Shown here in pieces: positions 8,516-17,388 of a stretch of DNA of 64,000 bases (the stretch's first letter is position 1; every line of letters begins with the position of its first letter). The notes below the pieces were generated by a model, which was not told where the DNA came from, searched no databases, and worked only from the letters and a program-made list of their open reading frames with translations. The stretch is taken from contig NZ_CP082833.1 in the NCBI RefSeq assembly GCF_021278985.1, positions 1,984,001 through 2,048,000 on the forward strand, in the 5' to 3' direction. Both the position numbers and the translations under genes were made by a program. This DNA comes from Citrobacter rodentium NBRC 105723 = DSM 16636. Lineage in GTDB: Bacteria > Pseudomonadota > Gammaproteobacteria > Enterobacterales > Enterobacteriaceae.

Positions 8516-11023
8516 TTATTTATCGCCCATTACTGCCCCAATCACCAGATTCTCAATATCTCTGGCCCCCACTCCCTTACATTGATCCATTACCCTTTCG
8601 ACCAGCCCATCCTCCATATTTAATTTCTCACCTGTCGCCACCAGATACCGTTGAGCTAATTTCTCCAGTTTCGCCAGCACAATGCCTTTTAATGTTTCTT
8701 CATCCAACGCGCGATAGGCTACTGTGGTCATCCTCGCTAAAAACGCCGGACGAAAATGGCGCAACAACTCTTCGCGCATCGCCGTATTAAACCACTCGCT
8801 ATTGAATTCAGAAGTCGGCGTTTCAAGAATTAACTCCGCCCCGACGTTGCTGGTCGCCAGCATCACCGTGTTTTTGAAGTCGACAATTAATCCGGTACCG
8901 TCCTCCATGACGCCTTTGTCGAAGACGTTATAAAACGCCTCCAGCACGTCCGGATGCGCCTTTTCGATTTCATCCAGCAGAACCACAGAGTAAGGACGGC
9001 GGCGCACGGCTTCAGTTAGCGCCCCACCGCTGCCATAGCCGACGTAACCCGGCGGCGCGCCTTTTAACTGGCTGACGGTGTGCGCTTCCTGGTATTCGGA
9101 GAGGTTGATGGTGATGAGATTTCGTTCGCCGCCGTAGAGCGCATCGGCCAGCGCATAGGCGGTTTCAGTTTTGCCAACGCCGGTTGGCCCCACCAGCAGG
9201 AATACGCCAACCGGCTTTTGCGGATCGGTCAGGCCGCTGCGGTAGGCGCGCAGCCGCCGGGCGATAGTCTCAAGCGCTGCCCGTTGCCCCATCACCCGCT
9301 CGCTCATCCGTTCGACCAGCGTACGCAGCGCGTGCGCTTCATCAGTAAGCATCTGCCCGATCGGTATCCCGGTCCAGCCGCCGATCACTGCTGCAACGGT
9401 GGCGGCATCAACGCAGTCTGGTACCAGCGGCACTTCATCGCGGAGTTGGACGGCGGCGGTTTCCAGTTTGCCGATCAGTGCCGCGCACTCCACCAGCTCC
9501 TGTTCCAGTTCTTCCTCGTCGTCCAGCCGCGCGTTCAGCGCCAGCATCCGTTGACGGGCAGCCAGCAGTTCGCCGACCCGCTGGCGTTCATCCTGCCAGC
9601 GTTCCTCCACCTCCTGCGCCTGAAGCTGCAACAGCTTCGCCTGCGCCTCCAGATCGCATAGCCGATCGTGATGATCGATGCCCACCAGCAGCTCGCGATT
9701 CAGACGCACGCTCTCTTCCTCAATGGTAGCCAGCTGCTGGCGAACCTCCTCCAACGCCGGAGGGATATCATGCTGCGCCAGCGCCACCCGCGAACAGGCG
9801 GTATCAAGGACGCTGATAGCCTTATCCGGTAGCTGACGCCCGGAGATGTAGCGTTGCGACAGGCGCACCGCCTCTCGAATAGCGGTATCCAGAATCTGCA
9901 CCCCGTGGTGCGCTTCCAGCTTATCGGCCACCGCCCGCAGCATCATCACCGCGCTATCCTCGTCCGGCTCTTCAATATGAATGCGCTGAAAACGGCGATC
10001 CAGCGCCGGGTCCTTCTCAAAATATTTTTTGTACTCCTGCCAGGTGGTAGCGGCAATGGTTCGCAGCTCGCCACGCGCCAGCGCTGGCTTCAGCAGGTTG
10101 GCGGCATCGCTGCCGCCCTCGGCGCCGCCTGCGCCAATCAGCGTATGGGCTTCGTCGATAAACAAGACGATCGGCTGAGAGGATTTTTTGACCGCCTCAA
10201 TCACCCCTTTCAGGCGCTGCTCAAATTCGCCTTTCACTCCCGCCCCCGCCTGTAACAGGCCGAGATCGAGTGAAAGCAGCGCCACATCACGCAGAGGCGG
10301 CGGCACGCTGCCTTCGGCGATACGCAGCGCCAGCCCTTCGGCGACGGCGGTTTTCCCGACGCCCGGCGCGCCTACCAGAATCGGGTTGTTCTGCCGACGG
10401 CGCAGCAGAATGTCAATGCACTGACGGATTTCAGCATCACGCCCGATGATCGGGTCGATCCGTCCTTGCCGGGCTTCACGGGTAAGATCGTGTGTGTATT
10501 GATCCAGCACGCTGTCGCCGCGAACCGCCGCGTCAGCGTCCGATCTATCGCTCACCGCTTCAGCGGATCCACGACACCAATTCAGCCAATGATCTTCCAG
10601 TTGTTCTGCGGAGATCTTTAACAGCAGCGGTAGCCCCTGCGCCAACTGGGCGCGCAGGCGATCGCGGGTGAGCAGAGTCAGCAGCAGCAGCGCGGAGCGC
10701 ACCTGCTTCAACTGACGGAAAGTGGTCAGTAACAGCGCCCCCTCCAGCAGCTCCACCAACTGCGCAGAAAAGACCGGCATTCGCGTACAGCCGGTTCTGA
10801 ACTGCGACTGGGCGCGCCGGATCTCATCGCGCAGCGCGTCGACAGGAATCCCCGCGCCGTCAAGGCAGCACGCCAGATCGCAGTGCTCGTCGTCCAGCAA
10901 TGCCAGCAGCAGATGTTCCGGCTCCACAAACCAGTGCCCCTGCGCCCGGCTACGCCCGGCGGCCTGTTCCAGCGCGTACAGACAAACCGGGTTCAGCCGC
11001 TGTACCAGCGCTTTTAAGTCCAT
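8516..11023 (-). CDS. clpV: T6SS sheath-disassembly ATPase ClpV (TssH)
   Basis: AAA+ unfoldase that recycles the contracted TssBC sheath in the cytoplasm. It has 835 residues. Seen: a Clp-N repeat domain (residues 1-150; PEHLLLALLDDEH), a first ATPase with Walker A GAPGVGKT at 218-225 and Walker B FIDEAH at 288-293, a ClpB-like coiled middle domain near 430-520, and a second ATPase with GPTGVGKT at 612-619. The N-domain and spacing distinguish ClpV from ClpB. The start overlaps the tssG stop by ten bases. Confidence 0.97.
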   Translation of the reverse strand: MDLKALVQRLNPVCLYALEQAAGRSRAQGHWFVEPEHLLLALLDDEHCDLACCLDGAGIPVDALRDEIRRAQSQFRTGCTRMPVFSAQLVELLEGALLLTTFRQLKQVRSALLLLTLLTRDRLRAQLAQGLPLLLKISAEQLEDHWLNWCRGSAEAVSDRSDADAAVRGDSVLDQYTHDLTREARQGRIDPIIGRDAEIRQCIDILLRRRQNNPILVGAPGVGKTAVAEGLALRIAEGSVPPPLRDVALLSLDLGLLQAGAGVKGEFEQRLKGVIEAVKKSSQPIVLFIDEAHTLIGAGGAEGGSDAANLLKPALARGELRTIAATTWQEYKKYFEKDPALDRRFQRIHIEEPDEDSAVMMLRAVADKLEAHHGVQILDTAIREAVRLSQRYISGRQLPDKAISVLDTACSRVALAQHDIPPALEEVRQQLATIEEESVRLNRELLVGIDHHDRLCDLEAQAKLLQLQAQEVEERWQDERQRVGELLAARQRMLALNARLDDEEELEQELVECAALIGKLETAAVQLRDEVPLVPDCVDAATVAAVIGGWTGIPIGQMLTDEAHALRTLVERMSERVMGQRAALETIARRLRAYRSGLTDPQKPVGVFLLVGPTGVGKTETAYALADALYGGERNLITINLSEYQEAHTVSQLKGAPPGYVGYGSGGALTEAVRRRPYSVVLLDEIEKAHPDVLEAFYNVFDKGVMEDGTGLIVDFKNTVMLATSNVGAELILETPTSEFNSEWFNTAMREELLRHFRPAFLARMTTVAYRALDEETLKGIVLAKLEKLAQRYLVATGEKLNMEDGLVERVMDQCKGVGARDIENLVIGAVMGDK

Positions 11024-11949
11024 GTTGTATTCTCCTTAAGATGCTGTCGGCAGCTGAATGATGACTTCCTGCGTCCACCGAGCTGTGCGGTGCGTCCGAG
11101 TCGCGGCGGGTTGTTGCGGGTGAGCATAGCGTCGAGCGCCAGCGTGCCGCTTAATACCAGTTCCAGTGTTATTCCTGCGCCAAACCAGACCTGGCCCAGC
11201 CAGGCCAGGGTCTGAAATCCCTCGCCGCCGGGTAAAAATGTCCGCCACTGCGTCTCGCTGTCGACCTGCAGATGCACCCGCAAAGCCGCATGCTGGTTCC
11301 AGGCGCGCCTTCCCGCCACGCTGTCCCGCCCAAGGCGGCAACCGATACGTCCCTGTGAAGCAGGCGGCAACGTCTGCCAGCGACCAATAAATTCTTCAGC
11401 GCGCAGCGTGACGTTCAATACCGCTGCCGCGAGAGCGATAAAGCCCTCTGTCGAACGCCTGCGATTTGCCAGCAATCCGCTCTGCGCCAGCAATCGGGGC
11501 GATCCATACCGCATTGCCGGTGAATCAAAGCCGCACAGCGCGCGCATAATCGCGAACCCTGGCGCCTGTTCCCGCGTGGCATAGGGGGGCGCCAGCCGCC
11601 AGAGACTCAGGCTGCGGCAATGGTGTTCAATCAGCCGCCGCTGAAACAGGCTGAGAAAATCCTGCGGAGCGGCATTTTTATCCTGAGTCGCCTGCTGCAG
11701 CCACTCCAGCCAGTCGTAAGGCAGCACGCCGTCGGCGCCGCCCGGTCCAAGGCTGCATACCCGCAGATGACCATCACGCTGTACGCCAACCTCCGCAGGC
11801 GCGAAGGCCAGTCCCGTGTCACCGTACAGTTCGGGGAGGATGCCGCTCAGTTCAATCAGCCTGACGTATTGCTCCAGCGAGAAGCTCCACGGCTCGCGAC
11901 GCAGACGCTCAATTACGCTGATAGCGCCGTTTCTCCGGTGTCGCGCCAT
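11014..11949 (-). CDS. tssG: T6SS baseplate subunit TssG
   Basis: Baseplate wedge component that pairs with TssF. It has 311 residues, the usual length, with the family opening RREPWSFSLEQYVRLIE followed by AFAPAEVGVQ. The start lies 37 bases inside the end of tssF and the stop runs ten bases into clpV, so tssF-tssG-clpV are translationally linked. Cytoplasmic; no membrane segment. The family call rests on the N-terminal pattern and on position. Confidence 0.93.
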   Translation of the reverse strand: MARHRRNGAISVIERLRREPWSFSLEQYVRLIELSGILPELYGDTGLAFAPAEVGVQRDGHLRVCSLGPGGADGVLPYDWLEWLQQATQDKNAAPQDFLSLFQRRLIEHHCRSLSLWRLAPPYATREQAPGFAIMRALCGFDSPAMRYGSPRLLAQSGLLANRRRSTEGFIALAAAVLNVTLRAEEFIGRWQTLPPASQGRIGCRLGRDSVAGRRAWNQHAALRVHLQVDSETQWRTFLPGGEGFQTLAWLGQVWFGAGITLELVLSGTLALDAMLTRNNPPRLGRTAQLGGRRKSSFSCRQHLKENTTWT

Positions 11950-13634
11950 AGCGGCAACGTCCTCCCGTCATCCTGTAAGACACATTGAACAAAGCAGTTC
12001 GCCGTGGCGTTCCGCGCCAGATAGCGGGCGATAATCGCGGCAAACAGCAGGCGGCTACTGGCCGTAAAAGCTTTCGGATCGAGCGTCAACGTCACACGAA
12101 GGCCGTTATGCCACCCGCGCCAGGCCTCGCCGCCGCGATGTTCGCTTACCCGTTCGCAGCGCAGGTCGCTGATGCCGTTGATCTGCTGCCAGACGGCAGA
12201 CGACGCGCTGGACGGAGCGTAGAGCGACAGCATCTCCTTCAACGAAGCGAGCGCCGTTTCGCCATCGGTGAGCGACAGATGATTAAGCGCCAGCGACGAG
12301 ACCAACCGCCAGCGCGCGTCACGCCGGGCAATGGGAGAGGAAGGCGCCGTTGGCGTTCCCAGAAGACGCGCCTGCGCTACCGGACCAGGCAGTGCGAATG
12401 CGAGAGGGGTGCCCGCCGCCAGCGACAGCGCCGTCTCGCCGTTGCTACACCACAGCCGGGCCGTCAGACTGGCCTCCTCCGCTGGCTCTGCCGGATCAAA
12501 ACAGCTGTCCACCAGGGTCAACCACAGCGTATTGTCCTGCATGCGATGACGGCGCGTATGCCAGAACCAGCGGCTTTCACTGTGTCCCTGCGCCGAATAA
12601 TAAGGGGGGACGCGCCATGCCGACTCCTGATTGCTCATCCACAGCGCCTGGACGCGATAAATCTGCACGGCGCTGTCGTTATGGTCCGCTACCAGCCGCT
12701 GTTCGCTGCGGGTATGTTCAGCGATCAGCGGTTCCGAGGTGCGGGCAAAAAGATTAACCAGGGGCGCGCAGCCGGGGCGTATATCATCCGGCTGCAGAGG
12801 CTGCGCGGTTGGCGGAGCGCAATCAAACGGGATCAGTAACGTCATAGTGTCGTCTTCCGCGCCTGGCGGCATCGGCAGATCGAAATACATCAGCGCCTGT
12901 GGGCAATGCATCCACGCGCTCAGCGCCACTCCGCTGGCCGCCGTAGCGGCATCGAAAGGCAAAATATCTGACGCATTGCGTACGCCCACGGGCTGCGGAC
13001 GCCGGGGTCCGATAGCGTGGGCATAAAGTAAATCGAAAAGAGCGGCGTTAACCTGCGGTGAACCACAAAGATGTACGCGCAGCGAACTCATCGCCAGTTG
13101 CGAAAAACGATACGGCGCCAGGCAGCGCAGCCGAATACGCAACGCGCTTCGCGCATCCGCCAGCCCGCTGTGAAGCTGTGCGGTCGCGGCGTCGCACCAG
13201 GCAAGCTCGTCGATCGCCACCGGCCACAGGGTCTGCTCCAGCGCGGTCCGCCACCAGACCGTTTTCCCTTCGGCGTTCAGCGCATACAGCGGCGTTCCTG
13301 CGGGCATCGTATAGCCACGCGTCAGATCGCCTGCTAACGGATCGGGGATGAAACAGGCGGTAGCGGTTGAGGGAAAAGGACGCATCAGATGCGGAGAGAG
13401 CTGTTCCAGCAGCGACTCGCTCAGTTCGCCGAAGCCGTCGTCCAGCCGCTGGTGCAGGCGGGCGCTTTGCAACGCGAAACCTTCCAGCAGACGCTCAACG
13501 TGAGGGTCCGGGCAGTCAAATTCGCTTAAACGCAGGCGCGCGGCCACCTGCGGATGACGGCGGGCAAAGTCGCCGCTAACCGAACGCAGCCAGCGTAGCT
13601 CCTGCAGGTAATTATCAAGCAGTCGATCGTCCAT
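11913..13634 (-). CDS. tssF: T6SS baseplate subunit TssF
   Basis: Largest baseplate wedge protein, working with TssE, TssG and TssK. It has 573 residues and begins MDDRLLDNYLQELRWLR, with DFARRHPQVAARL and the DPHVERLLEGFA segment typical of TssF/VasA. The C-terminal part (about 480-560) carries the conserved FTASSRLLFAAIIARYL. It starts 19 bases after tssE. No damage seen. Confidence 0.95.
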   Translation of the reverse strand: MDDRLLDNYLQELRWLRSVSGDFARRHPQVAARLRLSEFDCPDPHVERLLEGFALQSARLHQRLDDGFGELSESLLEQLSPHLMRPFPSTATACFIPDPLAGDLTRGYTMPAGTPLYALNAEGKTVWWRTALEQTLWPVAIDELAWCDAATAQLHSGLADARSALRIRLRCLAPYRFSQLAMSSLRVHLCGSPQVNAALFDLLYAHAIGPRRPQPVGVRNASDILPFDAATAASGVALSAWMHCPQALMYFDLPMPPGAEDDTMTLLIPFDCAPPTAQPLQPDDIRPGCAPLVNLFARTSEPLIAEHTRSEQRLVADHNDSAVQIYRVQALWMSNQESAWRVPPYYSAQGHSESRWFWHTRRHRMQDNTLWLTLVDSCFDPAEPAEEASLTARLWCSNGETALSLAAGTPLAFALPGPVAQARLLGTPTAPSSPIARRDARWRLVSSLALNHLSLTDGETALASLKEMLSLYAPSSASSAVWQQINGISDLRCERVSEHRGGEAWRGWHNGLRVTLTLDPKAFTASSRLLFAAIIARYLARNATANCFVQCVLQDDGRTLPLWRDTGETALSA

Positions 13635-13653
13635 TGATCACCCCTTGTATCGT

Positions 13654-14034
13654 CTATTGCCAACTACCGTTGCGCCAGGCTAACTCCAGTTGTAGCGGGG
13701 CGTCGTCGTGCCAGAGCTGCGCATCGATATGCAGCGCCAATGCCTGCTGGCCCGCCTCTTTCACGCTCACCGTCAGCGCCACAATTCGCGGTTCAAGACG
13801 CAAGATCGCGCTGCGCAACTGGCGGCAGACGCCGTTAAGCACCCGTTTGTCGCTCACGTTCAGACCATGCCACTCGGGAGCGCCCCAGATAAGCAGCGGC
13901 GGTAATCCTTCGGTCTGCTGCGGGGCGCGGGTATTAAACAGGCAGATCAGTTCACGGCGTACCGATTCACGCGGCGAAATATTCTCATCCACCAGTCTGT
14001 CGAATAGCGCAACCGGAATGGCGGGCTGCTTCAT
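13654..14034 (-). CDS. tssE: T6SS baseplate gp25-like protein TssE
   Basis: Small baseplate protein related to phage T4 gp25, thought to help initiate sheath polymerisation. With the chosen start at 14034 it has 126 residues (MKQPAIPVALFDRLVDE). That ATG overlaps the hcp stop as TGATG and has an AAAGGG ribosome site; an upstream in-frame ATG at 14067 would lie inside hcp. The C-terminal half shows the gp25 pattern RILRLEPRI-like (SAILRLEPRIVAL) followed by a beta-rich end. Confidence 0.9.
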   Translation of the reverse strand: MKQPAIPVALFDRLVDENISPRESVRRELICLFNTRAPQQTEGLPPLLIWGAPEWHGLNVSDKRVLNGVCRQLRSAILRLEPRIVALTVSVKEAGQQALALHIDAQLWHDDAPLQLELAWRNGSWQ

Positions 14035-14522
14035 CAACGCCCTTTCTGGTTCATCGCCATATCCCAAACGGAAGAAGAGTTACCCTCTTTTTGCCCGGCC
14101 GATTTCTGAGCGGTGATCTCCCATTTGATTTTGGTGAAGTTCAGCGACATTGTCTCCACTGGCTTACCGCCGGATCCGCCGCTGACGTTGAGCTGAGAAA
14201 TAATGACATTGTTTAAGGTGTAGACAATAAACGGCAGCATATTGCCATTGTCGTTACGGCACAGCGTCAGTACCGCCGTGGGGATCACCTTCCCGCAGCA
14301 GCAGTATTCGTTGAGCACCGGGGTAGAGAGATCGACAAACTTGGTCAGAGAAAATTCGCCAACATGGGCGCGCCCGGAGGTGCGCTCGGTGTTACTGACG
14401 TCGTTCGTCACCTGCATCGCCACGTTATGGCTGTAGGACATGATCTCGAGCTGTTTCTCAAATCCTTTTACCAAGCTCTCGCCATCAATGCCTTCCAGCT
14501 TTAAAAAAATTGCATCCATCAT
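14034..14522 (-). CDS. hcp: T6SS tube protein Hcp (TssD)
   Basis: Hexameric ring protein that stacks into the inner tube and is secreted with effectors. It has 162 residues, beginning MMDAIFLKLEGIDGES, with the beta-barrel pattern and the MSYSHNVAM segment of the family. No C-terminal effector fusion. An unusual run of three cysteines (EYCCCGK) sits near residue 75. It lies between tssC and tssE, so structural genes of tube and sheath are co-transcribed. Confidence 0.95.
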   Translation of the reverse strand: MMDAIFLKLEGIDGESLVKGFEKQLEIMSYSHNVAMQVTNDVSNTERTSGRAHVGEFSLTKFVDLSTPVLNEYCCCGKVIPTAVLTLCRNDNGNMLPFIVYTLNNVIISQLNVSGGSGGKPVETMSLNFTKIKWEITAQKSAGQKEGNSSSVWDMAMNQKGR

Positions 14523-14537
14523 TTATTTCCTTATCGA

Positions 14538-16019
14538 TCAGGCCGCAGCTGGCGGCGGCAGTTCCGCGACCAGGCGAATTGAAGTAGTGAGTTCTTCGAG
14601 CTGGAAGTGCGGGCGCAGGAACACAACGGCGCGGTAAACCCCAGGTTTGCCGGGCACTTCACTCACGTCGATACGCGCTTCACGTAGCGGATAACGCGCC
14701 TTGATCTCCTGAGGAGCGGTATCACGCAGCAGCACGTAGTCAGCGATCCAGTTATTAAGATAGCTTTCCACCTCGTCGCGACTCAGAAAGCTGCCGACCT
14801 TATCGCGCATGATCACCTTCAGGTAGTGCGCAAAGCGGGAAGCGGCGAAAACATAGGGCAGCATCGCTGAAATACGCGCGTTGGCGTTGGCTTCCGGCGT
14901 GTTGTAGATTTTTGCCTGATTGGTCGTCTGCCCGCCAAAAAAGGCCGCCGTATCGGTGTTCTTTTTGTGGCACAGCGCGATAAAACCGAGATCGTTAAGC
15001 TCTTTCTCACGACGATCGGTAATGGCGATCTCCGTCGGGCAGCGCAGGCTGATATCGCCGGAAGGGGTGGAAAAAGTGTGAGCCGGTAGATGCTGCACCA
15101 GCCCGCCGCCTTCCACACCGCGGATTGCCGCACACCAGCCATAGAGGGTAAATGCTTCGGTGATCCGGTTAGCCAGCGCCCAGGCGGCGTTGCCCCACAG
15201 GTATTTGCTGGCATCCAGTCCATCCACGTCTTCAACAAAGTTAATCCCTTCCACCGGCAGAGTATCCGGCCCATAGGGCAAACGTTGCAGCACGTGCGGC
15301 AGCACCAGCGACACGTAGCGTGAATCTTCGCTTTCGCGGAAGGCCCGCCATTTGATTAACTCGCTGCTCTCGAAGATTTTCGCCAGATCGCGCGGGACGC
15401 TCAGCTCGGCAAACGATCCCATGTCGAACAGGCGCGGGCTGGCGGCAGCGATAAACGGCGCGTGGGCCGCGGCGGCAACCTGCGAGATTTTTTCCAGCAG
15501 CGCCACATCCTGCGGGTGGCGGCCAAACTCAAAGTCGCCAACCAGGACGCTGTACGGATTGCCGCCGAAAGTGCCGTACTCCTCTTCATACAGCTTTTTA
15601 AACAGCGTGCTCTGGTCAAATTCAACCGCCTTTTCCAGATCGTCCTGCAGCTCTTTACGCGAGACGTTGAGCAGGCGCAGCTTCAGGCGGGCGCTGGTTT
15701 CGGTATTCATCACAAACTGATGCAGGCCGCGCCAGCTGGCCTCCAGCCTCTGCATGTCGGGGTGATGCAGCACTTCGTTAAGCTGGGCGCTAATCAGTTC
15801 ATCAATCTGCGCGATGCGATGGTTGATCATCGCGACAGTGTCGTTTTCCACCGCCATGCCTTCATCGAGAATTTGCGTAGCCAGCTCTTCCAGCATGTCG
15901 CGAGCGTAGGTTTGCTGAAGCTCATCCCGCGCCATGCGGCCTTCCTGAATAATGCGATCCAGCACGCTCAGCGTGACCGTCTGGCCGCTGGTTTCAGCCT
16001 GTTCCTGAACATTTTCCAT
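14538..16019 (-). CDS. tssC: T6SS sheath large subunit TssC
   Basis: Large sheath protein that polymerises with TssB around the Hcp tube. It has 493 residues, the normal length. Family hallmarks are MQRLEASWRGLHQFV near residue 90, the FGGNPYSVLVGDFEFG segment near 155, AAHAPFIAAASPRLF, and the C-terminal RYPLREARIDVSEVPGKPG. It starts 18 bases downstream of tssB and is followed 15 bases later by hcp. Confidence 0.97.
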   Translation of the reverse strand: MENVQEQAETSGQTVTLSVLDRIIQEGRMARDELQQTYARDMLEELATQILDEGMAVENDTVAMINHRIAQIDELISAQLNEVLHHPDMQRLEASWRGLHQFVMNTETSARLKLRLLNVSRKELQDDLEKAVEFDQSTLFKKLYEEEYGTFGGNPYSVLVGDFEFGRHPQDVALLEKISQVAAAAHAPFIAAASPRLFDMGSFAELSVPRDLAKIFESSELIKWRAFRESEDSRYVSLVLPHVLQRLPYGPDTLPVEGINFVEDVDGLDASKYLWGNAAWALANRITEAFTLYGWCAAIRGVEGGGLVQHLPAHTFSTPSGDISLRCPTEIAITDRREKELNDLGFIALCHKKNTDTAAFFGGQTTNQAKIYNTPEANANARISAMLPYVFAASRFAHYLKVIMRDKVGSFLSRDEVESYLNNWIADYVLLRDTAPQEIKARYPLREARIDVSEVPGKPGVYRAVVFLRPHFQLEELTTSIRLVAELPPPAAA

Positions 16020-16037
16020 TGTTCGTCACCTCTTCGG

Positions 16038-16550
16038 TTAAACGTTTTCCGTCGTAGAGTTTTTCTCTGCCGGACGCAGCGCCTGCAGCTCCGCATTGTC
16101 ATTGACCACCTGCTGCAGCAGCGTGTCCAGATCGTCGTTGCCGTCCAGCTTGGTCAACAGATCGCGCAGGCGCTGGCGGGCAAGAAAAAGACGCTGAAGC
16201 GGCTTAACCTGGTTGATAATGTTGAGAGGGGTAAAGTCTTCGAATGTTCTGAAATTCAGTTCAACGTTGAGCTTGCTGTCATCGTTCGCCAGGCGGTTAT
16301 CCACCTGAATCGCCAGGCGGGGGGAGATCGAGGAAAGTACGTCATCAAAGTTATCGCGGTCGATTTCGACGAAGCGACGTTCGCGAAGTTTCTGCGGCGG
16401 GGAGGCTGGCTGACCGGACAGATCGGCCAGAATCCCCACCACCATAGGCAGTTCTTTTTTCTCAACGGCCCCGCCGGTTTCCACGTCATAGGTAATTTGA
16501 ACGCGCGGCGGTCTTATTTGGTTGAGTTTATGTTGAATGCTTTCGGCCAT
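16038..16550 (-). CDS. tssB: T6SS sheath small subunit TssB
   Basis: Small sheath protein that forms the contractile heterodimer with TssC. With the start at 16550 it has 170 residues (MAESIQHKLNQIRPPRVQIT). The ATG follows AAGGA at a good spacing, while an upstream in-frame ATG at 16616 adds 22 unrelated residues. Typical segments are GILADLSGQPA, FVEIDRDNFDDVL and LNFRTFEDFTP. First gene of the minus-strand arm. Confidence 0.95.
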   Translation of the reverse strand: MAESIQHKLNQIRPPRVQITYDVETGGAVEKKELPMVVGILADLSGQPASPPQKLRERRFVEIDRDNFDDVLSSISPRLAIQVDNRLANDDSKLNVELNFRTFEDFTPLNIINQVKPLQRLFLARQRLRDLLTKLDGNDDLDTLLQQVVNDNAELQALRPAEKNSTTENV

Positions 16551-16916
16551 AATCAAATCCTTTTTGAGCAAAGTATCCCTGACACCATAAATACGGTACC
16601 ATTTATTCGAAAACACGGTCTATTAACAGCTTCTTTTATTATAAAAAAACATAACAATAAGCAAATATCAATCGGATTTTTTTCGCAAGAAAATCGCCTG
16701 GCTGACAAACCAACAGGACAATACACTTTTCACCTTAAAATCAAAACATTATAAAACAATCTATTTAGGTTATTGATATTTACATGCTGGGATATTCATA
16801 TTTCAAATAACTGGCCGAACGTTTTTATTTATACGCAACGCAGTATAATGACTTAAATCAAAAAACAAATCATCGATATTAATTACTTTCTTTACCGGAA
16901 TATAAAGGGAATTTAT
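16551..16916. promoter_or_regulatory. Divergent T6SS promoter region
   Basis: The 366-base gap between the two T6SS arms is strongly AT-rich compared with the GC-rich genes on both sides. No gene is seen. Promoters for tssB (leftward) and tssJ (rightward) must lie here. I found no sigma-54 GG-N10-GC pattern and no clear Fur box. The base composition suggests H-NS silencing, which is inference only. Confidence 0.6.
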
Positions 16917-17387
16917 ATGAGCCACAGCATCAGCCGTTCAATATATCTTATTTTATTGATTTTATTCTGTATGCAAACGGGCGGCTGCGCATTCTGGCAA
17001 AAACGAGTGGAATTGAATGCGGTACAGATAGACACAGCGCCTGATGCCAATGATAACGCGCCCGTTGCGGTGGATATCGTCGCCATTGCCGACGCCGCTC
17101 TGGTCCCCACCGTTCAGTCGCTCCCGGCGGCGCAGTGGTTTAACGCAAAATCGCAACTGCTGCGCGACGCGCCCGATGGTCTCCGCGTCTGGTCACTGGA
17201 ACTGGTTCCCGGTTCTCGCTACATCAGCGAAGAAAACCCGCTGCGCGACGCGCCGGCGGAGGCCATCGTATTGTTCGCCCGCTACCGCAGCGCAGGCGAT
17301 CACCGGCTGCGGCTGGATAATCTTGATTCACTGCATTTGCTGTTAATGACGGATGAGGCGGTTATCGCGCCTGTACAAGGAAAGTAA
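16917..17387 (+). CDS. tssJ: T6SS outer-membrane lipoprotein TssJ
   Basis: Membrane-complex lipoprotein that anchors TssM to the outer membrane. It has 156 residues with a lipoprotein signal peptide: a hydrophobic core ILLILFC, then a lipobox-like TGGC with Cys24. The threonine at -3 is a weak match. Alanine follows the Cys, consistent with outer-membrane sorting. The mature part shows the beta-sandwich pattern (LRVWSLELVPG, AIVLFARYR). First gene of the plus-strand arm; tssK begins one base after its stop. Confidence 0.88.
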   Translation: MSHSISRSIYLILLILFCMQTGGCAFWQKRVELNAVQIDTAPDANDNAPVAVDIVAIADAALVPTVQSLPAAQWFNAKSQLLRDAPDGLRVWSLELVPGSRYISEENPLRDAPAEAIVLFARYRSAGDHRLRLDNLDSLHLLLMTDEAVIAPVQGK

Positions 17388-17388
17388 T

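Noticed and set aside
15462..16754. 430-codon plus-strand frame across tssC-tssB
   Set aside because: Antisense shadow of well-supported sheath genes in GC-rich DNA; no ribosome site or family pattern.
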